Source of the DNA: Diphasiastrum complanatum
Lineage: Eukaryota > Streptophyta > Lycopodiopsida > Lycopodiales > Lycopodiaceae
DNA length: 64,000 bases
Reading direction: 5' to 3'
NCBI GenBank assembly: GCA_029204225.1
Contig: CM055095.1
Span: 56,848,844-56,912,843, forward strand
Shown: positions 1-12,300 of the stretch, piece by piece
Position numbering within the stretch: position 1 is the stretch's first letter
Layout of the letters: each line of letters begins with the position of its first letter
The notes under the pieces: generated by a model
Told to the model about the DNA's origin: nothing
Databases searched by the model: none
Seen by the model: the letters and a program-made list of their open reading frames with translations, nothing else
Program-made: the position numbers and the translations under genes

Positions 1-54
1 CACGCCTCCCTTGTTCAGCTAGAGCGGTAAGTCCATTCAGGATGTTCGCAGTAA

Positions 55-1420
55 GGGTCTCCTCTTTGATACCATTGTCACCCCCACGACTCTATATGCG
101 GCAAGGCATGGTGTACAGGTCTCGCCTCTTCACACTGGGCTAGTCTTTCATGATTACAGACCACCATGTTAACTTGGATGATTCAAGCAAAGCACACTTC
201 AATGAGGCATGCTCCCTTGGATGCTCTGCATCAGTATAGGGAGTGGGGTTCTTGGGGTTTGTAGAAGTACCTTGAGGCCCCAAGCTCTAATCATCACCTT
301 TTTTGGGGCAATGTTTCTTTGAATTGCAATTCGTTCAAAGGATCACTGTTTCGAAACAGTTTGATTTGAACAGGCCATCCGAATCAGAATTTTTTTGTTT
401 CGAAACAGAATTTTTGTTTTCTTTCGAATTGTGTGTTTAATAATGTTTTTTTTTGTGTGTGTGAGGGAGTGTGTGAGGTTAGGGAATGAGATGAAACATA
501 AATTAGAATCTAGAGTGTTAGAACTTAGGATTGATCATTACTAATCAATAAGTAGTGTTCGATAATAGAGTCTAGGTTAATGTGTGATCACTAATTAGTG
601 TGAGTGTGAGATAAGTGTTGGAAGTTAGAGATTAGTGTCAGATTGAGGGTTTAGAGAGAGTTGAGAGTCGAGACCATGTCGCGGGATGTTACATGACCCT
701 TGAGTCTTGACCACCAATGTTGTACTATGTAGTATGGATCATTACAATAGGTGAAACTCATGAGTTCCAAGATTGATTATATTTTACATTGCAACCTAAA
801 TACTGAAAAGGCACTTTTTTATGCCATTAGAGAAGGCTAGAAATAAAATCCTTTCCCCCAAAAAAAATTCGATTCATCGCTTTTTTGGGGTTGCCAATTC
901 TTTTCCATTTCAAACCCGTCTTGAAAAGTTCCACGAAAAGGGGTTGGAACTTTGCACTTGGAAGGTATTTTTCGATTGATCATCTATGTTTAGAGTGTTT
1001 AGACTGCTCTTACATCATCTAGAGGTCTTCATGATTAGCAACATCCATCTACTTGATATTCCCAAGCAATGACCATTTTACTTTTTTTTCTAAGGGATCA
1101 ATTATATATTCAACAACATATTTATATTGGGCATGCACTTAATGAGTCTAGATGAGCCGCCTAGGGTTAAACTAGACTTTTATTGGACACACTTTTAACA
1201 ATTAGAAGATACGAATTATTTATACTTGGGCATGTCACATGGTCTCGATTTTTAGATGTAGAGTGGGAGAGTTATGACTTTCATATTCAAGGGGATTTCT
1301 AGGGAAGATACGATTTGCCAATTATGTAGTTTAGGTGAGGTTTTGTTAGAGGATCATTTTGTCTTTTGGTGTCTTAGCTATTATGAGATCAAAGAAAGAT
1401 ATTATTTTATTTTCTAGGAC
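55..1420 (+). mobile_element. Probable decayed LINE (non-LTR retrotransposon) 3' part
   Basis: Two short stretches look like the end of a plant LINE ORF2. Around 58-105 one frame reads LLFDTIVTPTTLY, matching the conserved LFD-LVTP-LLY segment after the LINE reverse transcriptase. Around 1317-1420 another frame reads CQLCSLGEVLLEDHFVFWC, resembling the C-x-x-C...E-HF-F-C zinc-finger-like tail (zf-RVT type). The order and strand fit one element. The roughly 1.1 kb between is full of stops and not recognisable. This is a pattern match by eye, with no boundaries, poly(A) tail or target duplication seen. Confidence 0.5.
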
Positions 1421-1631
1421 TAGCTAGTTAAACTCTTACTTACTGATCGTGTATGAAAGCCAGCAGTTCATAGCCCTAATTCTATATGAGAGATGCTCCT
1501 TCTCAAAGGAGAGATGTCGGGTGGCAGGTCGGGGGAACTGTCACACTCGATCCATTATTTTCTTGATGAAGATTAAGGTCCAATCATATCAGCATGCATA
1601 CTCAAAGGGATGATTTAGAGATGCCAATTTA

Positions 1632-2320
1632 TCACAGAGGCCATTGATAGACAACATGAGCAATGACATTACAAGCCACACAATGACGGCCATGCACAGG
1701 GATGCTGTCACGCATGCATTCATCATGCTTCATAGCTTCATTTTCTATAGGCTTCACTACATTCTTTGAACCTTTCACACAGATGGATACATGATAGCCA
1801 TAGGCTTTAGGACCGAGTTTGATAATAGCTACTATCATTGGTCTTTCTGCTGTAGAACAAGAGCTACCTATTGGTTGGCCAACTTTATCGTGTATTTTAT
1901 CGGTGACAAATGTTATTAGCATAGACATGTCTAATATGTTTAATTGATGAGACACATTGTGCTTCCACATGAAGACGTAGACACTTATCACGTACTGTGT
2001 CAATCTTATAAACCATTCCATCGCCCTCAAGTAGGCAGCCTTCTTTCTTTTTCTTCCTTTAAAGTCATTGATAAGGCTTTCTTTCAAGTTTCTTTCTTGT
2101 TCAAGGCTAGTAGCCTAATAACCCGAAACGTAGCACAATGGCACCAAAATTGAATGAGAATCAAGAGAATTGATAATATAATCAGTGCTGAGAGACTGCT
2201 AATGGCACATGTAACTTCACTTGTTCGTTGGAAACCTTGTCCATGTGTTGGCATATAAGCAGCAACCACAAACACATCCTTTATGAAAAGGTCACTGAAC
2301 TTTTTTCCAACTACACCCAT
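1632..2320 (-). other. Unrecognised overlapping open frames, probably not a gene
   Basis: Two minus-strand frames, 2320-2084 (78 codons) and 2087-1632 (151 codons), overlap by four bases in different frames. The second has a mixed, protein-like composition with several Cys and His residues near its end, but I recognise no domain. No splice pair joining the two was obvious. They may be the remains of a mobile-element protein or chance open frames upstream of RAPTOR. No function is assigned. Confidence 0.15.
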
Positions 2321-2476
2321 GAATTCATTGCATCAATACTCAATACATAAAAGCAACAACAATTGAAAGTGGAAAATCTAAAATTTCTCCTTTTTCCCTG
2401 AAAGAGAGAAGAAAAATCCCTCCACCTAATTCTACTAGGTATGAAAAGAAATCAACTGGCCTACAAGAAGGCAGCC

Positions 2477-2480
<4 letters not shown>

Positions 2481-2529
<49 letters not shown>

Positions 2530-2562
2530 CCCCCCCACCCACACACACACACACACACACAC
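2481..2562. repeat. Compound microsatellite (CT)23, poly-C, (CA)11
   Basis: A perfect CT array (2481-2526) runs into a C-rich stretch and then an AC array (2541-2562), followed by alternating GC/AT purine-pyrimidine sequence. It lies about 0.83 kb upstream of the RAPTOR start codon. The open frames crossing it are repeat artefacts. Confidence 0.95.
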
Positions 2563-3393
2563 GCATGTGCGCACGCGCATGCATGTCAACTTTCTCTTTC
2601 ATGACAATGAATGTGGCATGTTTTACGAATCATGTTTTTTCATTTCATTTCTGAGTTTTGGTTTTGAGCTTATAGTATGGGACTGTGTTAGGAATAGGCT
2701 GAGATTGCAGAGAAACCACCCGCCATTGGATCAAAAGCCACATTTTATATGGGCACTCATGGGCTTAAACACTTGTAAGTATTGGATTTGTAATTCAAGT
2801 TGGTTGCTCTTTTGCAAGGATGATGTTCAGTAGATTATGTCATGCTATATGCACACACTCTGGGCTACTCCTTACTGGACGAGATTCAGTTGATTGTGGC
2901 TCTTGAAGGAGGAAGTTTTGCAGATATTTTGTTAGCAATATGAAAGTACATGATAGTCCCTTTTTTTTGTCTCATTTGCTGTCTTAGGGAAAACCAGTCA
3001 CTCTCTAGATGCAAAATAAGATGCTCACTTAATCTTGAATTTGTGGTGTGCGAGCTGGGTTGAATCAAGTTGACATTATTTCTTATGTATGTAAATTTTT
3101 GAATCTTCTTACTCTGTCACTAAAATCTACAGCCTGACAGGGTTCCTTGTATGTCCCTATACTCTTTCTTAAATAGTTTTGATGCCCCTTTTTTATAGAT
3201 GTACATTGGAACATAATCTTATTCTCATATTTAGTCTCTCACACGCAAATATTGTGGTTATTAGGTTCTGAAATTTTGTTTGGAGCCTTCTCAAGGCAGC
3301 AGAGACTGCTGACGTGTGCCTTATCTGTAAAAGCTTCTACTTTGGTTCACTCCTTGAAGACATGCGAGACAGATCACTATGTGATAGATCAAG

Positions 3394-6300
3394 ATGGCAG
3401 ACTTACAAGTAGGACCCCAGGGCTCCTTGTCATTAGTAACGGATCCTTCGGAGGAGCTTGCAAGGAGAAGCCATGAGGAAGGGACAGAGGCAGCCCGGGA
3501 ATCTGGGGGGGAGGTTGGTAGCAGCAGAGGCATTGCTTTTTTGCCTCACACTATGTACTTGTGTGATTTACGACATGACGCATGGGAAGCATCTACATCT
3601 TCAGGCCCTGCTGAAAATGGAGTTGTTTCAAAGTGGAGAATGAAAGACCGGGTAAGATTTTATGATTTCTGATCTCTGAGAATGCAGTTATTGCATTTAG
3701 TTATGCTTTATGGTTATTGATGAGGGTGCCAGTGAGAAGGTTTTTTATGAGTTAAGAACACTTCCATATATTACTTTTTTGGGTCTGGAGTGACTCTCAG
3801 TATAAGTTTAAGGTTACATTTTGTATGTACAGATTACTGAGTCTATTCCTTCTTCTACCATTATAGTTAATAGCTTGGATTGAAAGTTTTGGTGCAGTGC
3901 TTTGTGTTACAAGAAAAATTGTATTTTTTAAAATAGAAAATGACTAGGAGGTCTTGCTATATAGCATAAAACACTTGATACATACATAGGTCAGCTTGAA
4001 ATAGAAGAGGCCTTAAATAGATTTTGTTCCTTTGTAAATTTGCTCTCTCCTGCACATGTTCCTCATCCATGGACTATGTTTGGCATGACACCATATACGT
4101 TTGCTAATGACTACACAGAAAAATGGTGGCACTTTGGTAACCTACACAATGAGTACACATCATGTTTTTGGCATAATGTTTTGCATCGTGGTAATTCATG
4201 TTTTTTTCTGCGTGCTCCCCTGTATAAGAATACATTAATTTGTCCTTGTATAGATCATTTCTCCCCCCCCCCCCGAAGTGGTATAGCACACCATCCCATT
4301 AGTCGATGGTGCCGAACCTAAAGTAAGCTTACCATCCAATTCCAAGGGTAATGGTAATGTTTGAGCCTCTCACTTCTCTTATCACAGCATCAGTATTCTC
4401 CTTTCAATTTTTGTTCAGCAACCTCAGCTGAAGCAGTGATGGCTTGTTTCAGTATGTTGGGCAATGGGCAAGGATTATGGGATGCAAAAGCATCAAAAGT
4501 TATACATGATTCTCTCCTTCAAATTCCAATGCAAAGAGTTTATCTGGAAAGCATCCTGATTTGTGCGAGTATTTTTGAGCGGCACAATGCTGTGCCCCTT
4601 TTCGAATGTCTCTGTACATGCCCACTCACAAGATTGTATCATGGTTTATGATAGCTTAAGCTTGAGAAAATGTCAATTGGATGCCAACATGCCCAAGCGT
4701 GAACTCACTCGGAGTCCATGGTTGTATTTTTAACGGCATCAATTAGAAAACTTATTAACACACTGTATAACAGAGTGATGACCAGTCATTCTATTGACTG
4801 ATGTTGTCCTGGTCACGGAAGTTGACACGTAGTTTTTTATTACGTTGAGGACCTCTGGTTCTTGTGCCTATTGCAGTTCTCTTTAGTAACTAGCTGAAAT
4901 TCAAAAGTTTTTGCAAGTGAAAACCAGTCACATTTCATCGAGAGCTGTTTGTATCATCTAAATTATGACGTCTATAATGTTGATTTTCTAGAACGTTTGG
5001 TGTGGCATTGATTCGCACATGAATGCCATATGTTGTGGAAATGATAGTATAGTTTCATATGTATGGCAACGAAATACTGATGCCAATGATGTATCACTTT
5101 CATCCCTGCATTTGGTTATGGGAGTGTGCCTGCTTTGTTAAAGGTTGGTTAATTAATATTTGTAATGTGTATGTATCATCGCTATTTTGTGAGAGTGGCA
5201 CCTACCAAAGCCTACAAAAGTCATATTACTGTTATTATTATCCCTTGGTCTCTCCCTTCTTGATGTTGTCTTCTGGTGGCCTTGCCCTTGTTGTCAGTTT
5301 GGTGTATTGAATTTGTCATTATTTTCTCTCTCATGTTCCTACCTAATACATCAGTGCATTTTAAGATGTGAACAGTCTATATTTTGCAAGACTTATCCCT
5401 CTCAAAACCTGGGAATAAGCTTGGTTACCTGTTCTTAATTTTGCTGCATATCACCTTACTTATCCTTTAGTCATGGTTTGCAAATATAGCCTTTCAATTG
5501 AGGAATATTATGACTTAAGATGGTTCTATGTAGCTGGGGCAACAGAAAGCTCACAGGTAACCATTGAAGAGGGTGTAAATTTGCTCAGTGATTTTTCTTT
5601 CTAGTGCCAATTCTCTAGATGAGCTCTTAAGAAGATCGTAACAAGATGCCTACATGCATTTATTAGCTTGAAGCTTTTTTTAGTAGCAACATTTTTTATT
5701 CCAAATGTTCAGGAATGAATCTCGACTTCAACCGACATATTTCAGATTCATGATCATCGAAACTCGTAATATTCTGTACTGAAAATGAGGTGTTTTGTGA
5801 ACTTTTCTTTTCTCAGATGAAAACAGGCTGTGTGGCACTAGTTTTGTGTTTAAACATTGGGGTGGATCCACCAGATGTCATCAAAATTTCTCCCTGTGCA
5901 AGACTGGAATGCTGGATAGGTAACTCTTTCTTTGGCTTTTGTTCCGGTAGAAGTACTCGCATCCTCGGAATTTAACCATATGGTGACTCCATGCATTATG
6001 TATTTCCTTATATTTTTTGCTTTTGGAAACAAACAGGGTTGCAATAGGTGCTGTGCAAGCCTAGGTATGTTATTAGACAACATGCGCATCACTATATGTA
6101 TTGCTTACTAATAATGCCTTCTCAACAATCAGCAAGTACTGCAATGCTCTTCAACTTTGTTTTCTCTTGAGTCTATAATAGTGTAAGTGATATCTTGATG
6201 GCAATCCATCCCACTGCATTGATAAAGCATTCTATGTATCAATTTAATTTGCAAGATAGGCAACATATTTTTAATCTCGACTTGCTGCCGACTGCTTTGG

Positions 6301-9300
6301 AAATAGCTTCTAGCTGCTTCTTGTAATATTGGCCTGTTTAATGACAAAATTTGCATGCTTAAAAGCATATGACTTTTTTGAGGAGGTGGAGAGTTAACAT
6401 GCAGCTGCCTGAGTCCCAGGCATGCTATCATTCACATTTCAGTTATTACTATTTAGTCCCCTTAAGTTAGTAGTTGGCTCTCTAATGTTTAAATTTAACT
6501 AACAGACTGTATACCTTATAAGCTTTAGGCCCCGGGGGACCCGCTATTTATCAGCCAACTGGCATTGGCCATATTTGGGCCATATGTAGGAACTCACTAC
6601 CCTGATTAGAACTCAAAGCCCTAACTTTTCCACGTACTATAAATAGGCGCCTCATATGTGCAGTTGATTGATTGGAGGGCATAAATTAGGCTATTATAGT
6701 GCGCGCTTGTTTTCATTCCAGCTTATCATTGCCAGCCTCTTTTCAGCAACAGATTGTTAATTCAGCTGCATGTTTGATCAACTTTGCATACTTCCTACAT
6801 TGTATTTTAGTTTATTCAGTATTTCCATAATTCTTTTGTGGTTCTGGCTATAATTGTCTGGCTATATGTATGCTTTCAATTGTAAATTATTTTACACTTT
6901 CGTGTCGGGGAACTGACTTTGCTTATTTGAGTTCTAAAGTATTTCAGAGAGTAATTCAACATTAGAAAAGATTCATGCATTCAGATTTTGCTACAAGAAC
7001 ATCAAATTCCCTTCAGTTACAAAATCCTATTCGATGTTGAAGCCAGTAAGTAGCATGAGTTTTTTGAGGAGCGAATGTTCTTGTCACAGCCCGTAGGGAG
7101 ATTAAATTTTAAATCTTGCAAACAAAGTAGATCTTCAAGTTTTGCTCATGATTATTGAATTGTATATATGGCAAAAAGGAAAAACAGCAGTGATAATGTA
7201 AGGTCAGTCAAGAGAATGCAAAGAGTTGACCTTGCTGGAATTATTCTTTGCTGATGAAGTATTATCGTGAAAACTTATATATTAACTAACACTGCTTATT
7301 TTCAGAAATCTTTATTCTTATGCCTCAATTGCTTTTCATTTCAGATCCATTTTCCATGTCACCTCAGAAGGCTCTTGAGGCTATTGGAAAAAGCTTGCAA
7401 ACTCATTATGAGCGATGGCAACCAAGGGTAAGTAAGTTAGAAGCCCATAGGAAGGCAATCCTAGTGCATCGTAATCTACATTGGATGAAGAGTAAAGCTG
7501 GATACCTTTTAACTGCAGTATAGCTGAGCTTTGTGGACAAGGGCAGCTCTGATTAGACTATTGCTGTTGATGTGATCAGGCACGATATAAGCTGCAACTT
7601 GACCCTACGGTTGAGGAGGTGAAAAAACTTTGTTCGCAGTGTCGAAAAAGTGCAAAGTCGGAACGTGTCTTATTTCACTACAATGGGCATGGAGTGCCTA
7701 GACCGACAATCAATGGAGAGATTTGGTTCTTCAATAAGGTCTCATGGATTGAATTTGCTGTATGATAGAAGTATCAGTTTGCAATTGATACTTCCAAGTT
7801 TTTCTTTTCCTGTAAATCTGGATGTGCTTGTAGTGAAGGCTGAAGCTGATGAAGATACTTATTTGCAGAGCTATACCCAGTACATTCCATTGTCAGTTTA
7901 TGAACTTGACTCTTGGCTTGAATCACCCTCAATTTACGTGTTTGACTGCTCCGGTGCTGGAATGATCGTCAATGCTTTATGTGAGGTAAATGTTGTCATT
8001 TTTATTCAGATTTACAGTGGTCTAGTATATTGCTTATGGGGTCTACTGAAAGAATGAGCATGTGCAAGACATGTACTCACACTTACATACATGCATGTTC
8101 GTGCATGCACGCGCGCGCACACACACACACACACATCTTTTAAGAACCTTCTGGTGTATTTTGATTTATCCTGGTAGCATCTTTGATGCCTTGGATCCTT
8201 TGTTCAGGATGTTGGTCTCTTCTTATCTTGAGTGCTGGTTGCCAATGTAACTGGGATGGATCCTTCTTAATGTTAATGGGGGTTTTCTTGCATGTTCTTG
8301 CAACTCTTCTCAAATTAATAGAAAGAAAGGAAGAGTTTTTGTAACTTTTCCTTTTTTTTTTTTTTGACTGCTGTTTGGTCATTGCTAGTAAGGAGTTTGT
8401 TGGAACTTAGCTTATCCTTTTTTGTACACTGGACATTCTTACTGGATATTGTGCCCATTCCCTTACATATAGAGGATTTTCACGGAAGTAGATACTAAGT
8501 TCTGCTACTGAATAGTTGTTTGAGGTGCTCATTGCCTGGGTCAATCACAGCCAATAGTATCTAGCACTGCATCTTGAGATTGGTGCATTTCTGCAAGTCT
8601 GATCCTTATGCTACTTTCCAGAGATCAGAGTGGCTTGCTGGCAGCTCTGGGGCAACATCAAAGGATTGCATTCTGCTAGCAGCCTGTGGGTCAAGTGAGA
8701 TACTGCCTCAAAATGCAGAGCTGCCAGCAGATGTGTTTACTTCATGCCTTACAACTCCCATCAAGATTGCTTTGAGATGGTATGGTACAGGTCTCTTACC
8801 TTATGCACTGATGTTTTTGATGTTGTTGATATATTTTGCAACACTGGAATTATGCAGGTTTGGCTGTTTTCAGGTGGTTTCTGTACTAGTGCATTTTCAT
8901 TATAGTCCAGTAATTTGACAAGGATTTTTATCAAGTAGTTTGTTCCTTTGATACCAAGCTTGAGCACTTCAAGATCGTCTAGGTTTCTTTCATGAGATAA
9001 TATCTGTAAGAAATGTTTTTTCTGAGCTGAATTTGCATACATGTTTGCTGTGGGATTTCAAAATTTCCCTCAAAATGCTGTAACCACTTGGAGGCATGAT
9101 GTAGATGGGGTACTTAGTTGAATCTGCTGCATAGGAATCTGTCAGGATTAATGCACTTGATTTATGAGATTGAGATTTAAATCGTACAGATTCATAACCT
9201 GTGAACGCATTTGGAGTTTGGGCCCTGAGAGTGCCACGTGGCAGTTCTTACTTGAATTTCTAGAGGACCATCGCTGGTCAGGCAGTGATTTATAACTTCA

Positions 9301-12300
9301 ACTTTTTTTGCGCTGCTGAGGAGGGTCCATCGCAGCAGATCTGTGCTTGAATCTGAGCGGAATGGATGTCCAAAAGCCTGCGACCTGTCCTTTCCTGGAC
9401 AGTGCCATGTGGCGGGTTCTTTTTGGGCCCCCCAACTGTTTTTTTTTAACTTTTTTACTTCAAAATTCAGAAAAACAGCAGAAAGAAGAACGCTAAAAGA
9501 TGCATAAAAAATGCATTTTAAGCCCGTTTTGAAATCCGTCAAAGGCATCGTAAATTACAAGAAAACTACTTCGGATCAACGCACCTGCCTTCAGCATGTA
9601 GTGGCTCTGATACCATATGCTACAATCCCTACTTACTGCAAATCTCCAGGTGCCGGTTAACCACAAGAGACCGAACGATTCACGTTCCACCCCACCGTAG
9701 GACCTAATCCGGGTCCACCCTCCGTGCCTTGGCCTGTGACCGAATCAAGCTGGATCCGACTTCCATCCTAGGCGGCGTCCCATACCACCGCCTAGGCTCT
9801 CAGCCATCTCCTACCTCACGCTAGCATACATCCTGGCTGTGCGCACGCTCTCCATCCACCTTCTCCTAGGTAGATAGAATGGATGGCAAATGAGCCCTCC
9901 TCCCCTTGTATACCTCCAAGGAGAGAGACTCCAAGCCATGTGCACACCTAGATCATGACACGTGGCAACCATGCAGGTTCGCGAGTCACGGTCAAGTCAG
10001 CAGGCCCAGTCATCGTCCAGTCTCAAGTCTGGGTTTGGTACCCAAAGAAGTTGGGTCCCTAACACATATCCCCCATAGACGCACACCACGGTGTACAACA
10101 CCACCATCAGCGGCTTACCCACCATTACGAAGACTATCCAAGGACTCTATGGAATGACTACTATTCTATTCAGTTTGACAAATGTAGTAGATTTGTGAGA
10201 TATTGTTGATGGTTTCTCGCTTTATGGCATCATTCCGCTTCTAGTGTTGCTAGATTTTTTAGTCTTACGATGTGCGACAGGATAAAATATGTCAGATAGA
10301 TATTTCATCTTTTTAAATAATTCTTAAAAACTTACGTTGCCTTAATTTGCCTTCCCAGAAATCAGCAGACAGTATGCTGCCTTGGAAACTAGAGTCCGCG
10401 AATCAAAACTGCCTGACATTTATTTGACTATGATCTTTTAGCAAATAGAATTGGCCAGAAACCAATTTTCAAATTTATTTCATCACCATCTTGTTCCTGG
10501 TTCTATAAAATGCTGACAGTTCAGCTCATGCAAGTTGAATGTGTAACATAACAAAGATTGATGAGGAAAACTTCCATGGTCTGTGAAGCTGGCAGAAACT
10601 AGTGCCTTACCTTGATTCTGCCACTGTTAGGATCCTATGCTGCCAGAAATACCAAGAAAATCAAAAGGGCATTTTCAATCGGATTTCAAATACCTTTCAA
10701 AAAAGTCGGGTATTTAAAAGCCCTTTTCAAAAGAGGATTTTGAAAGTCTGAGCCATAAATAAATAACATTGATCAATTTTTGTCACGTTCCGTACAATAA
10801 TGTACATGCAGAACGTTATGTTCTGTAACTTTTGGTATGGGACAGTGGTATGTGCTTTGAACACAACTTTTATGAAGTAGGTAGTTTGTTCATGGATGAA
10901 AAACTGCCATCTAAGTTTTGTTACTATATTGAGCATCATCTTTTGAGCTTTACCTGATCTATGTTTTTGATACATAATAAGAGATTTTTTGAAATCTGAC
11001 TGGAATCCTGCAGTGCTTCGTTTTTCGTCTTTCTCATGTTGATGGCTGTATCGAAAGAGATCTTTGTTACCGCAAATTAATGATCCATTATTAGATATAA
11101 GAGATGTTGTAAATATGTTCAATAGTTTTTTAGGATGTTCTGGAATGATGCAGTGCTGTCTTTAGATGTTACTGAAGCTGATTGGCTTAGGCAGGCTATA
11201 CAGATGATTCTGTGACTGATGTGCACTTTTCAAATTTGTTAGGGTCTTATCAAGGTCATTGCTTCGTGATTCACTTAAACCAGAGTGTGTTGACAACATC
11301 CCTGGGCGACAAAATGACCGCAAAACTCCATTGGGAGAATTAAATTGGATATTTACAGCAATTACCGATACAATTGCATGGAATGTTCTTCCTCGTGGTA
11401 AGAACTTCGAAGTTGATATGTGCACCCTTATTGAACTCTGTTTTTTTCTATCTAGAATCAGGTAAAAGGGTATGACTATCTTTGTGATCCTCGTGCCTAC
11501 TTATTTGCAGAGCTTTTTCAAAGATTGTTCCGCCAAGACCTTCTTGTTGCAAGTCTGTTTAGGAACTTTTTACTTGCCGAACGAGTTATGAGATCTGCGA
11601 ATTGTTCCCCGCAATCCTATCCTCGTTTGCCTTTAACCCATCAACATCCTATGTGGTACGCATGATCACCTCTGAAAAGTTTGATTGACGCATAATGACG
11701 GTTTGTTTGGTTAAACTGTTATCTATTGTTATTAGAAATTCGAGACAGCATCTTGAGAAGATGTATACCGATCAATTTTTCCAATGAGTTCTTAGCAAAT
11801 CACTTATTTTGTAGGCATGCTTGGGATATGGCAGCAGAAATTTGTCTTTCACAGATTCCATCTTTGCTCCAGGATCCTGCTGCAGAATTTCAGGTTAATT
11901 ACCCCTAACATAATTTAAGCCATTAAGTTTTAAGCTACAGTCAGAGTAGATCCAAAGTTTTCTGGGAGGAATCAATATTGGTTTTGGTTCTTTTTATCTT
12001 CATGCAGCCAAGCCCATTTTTCAGCCAGCAGCTATCAGCTTTTGAAGTGTGGCTGGAACACGGTTCAGAACGGAAAAAACCACCAGAACAACTGCCAATT
12101 GTGCTTCAGGTATTTGTGTATCCATTTCCATTGGTGCTTTCCCATGGTAATTCAATTCATTTTGGATACCCCTTTACCACATTGACATGATGTAATTTTT
12201 TCAGTCATGTTGGTCGATTAGGGCACCATTACCGTAGTTACCCTAATCAGTTTGGGTCATTAATAGATACAATGGTGAAGAAAGACTTAAGTTCTTTTGA

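Noticed and set aside
2441-2833. Open frame with Leu-Ser and Thr-His repeats
   Set aside because: It is a translation of the CT/CA microsatellite and has no domain.
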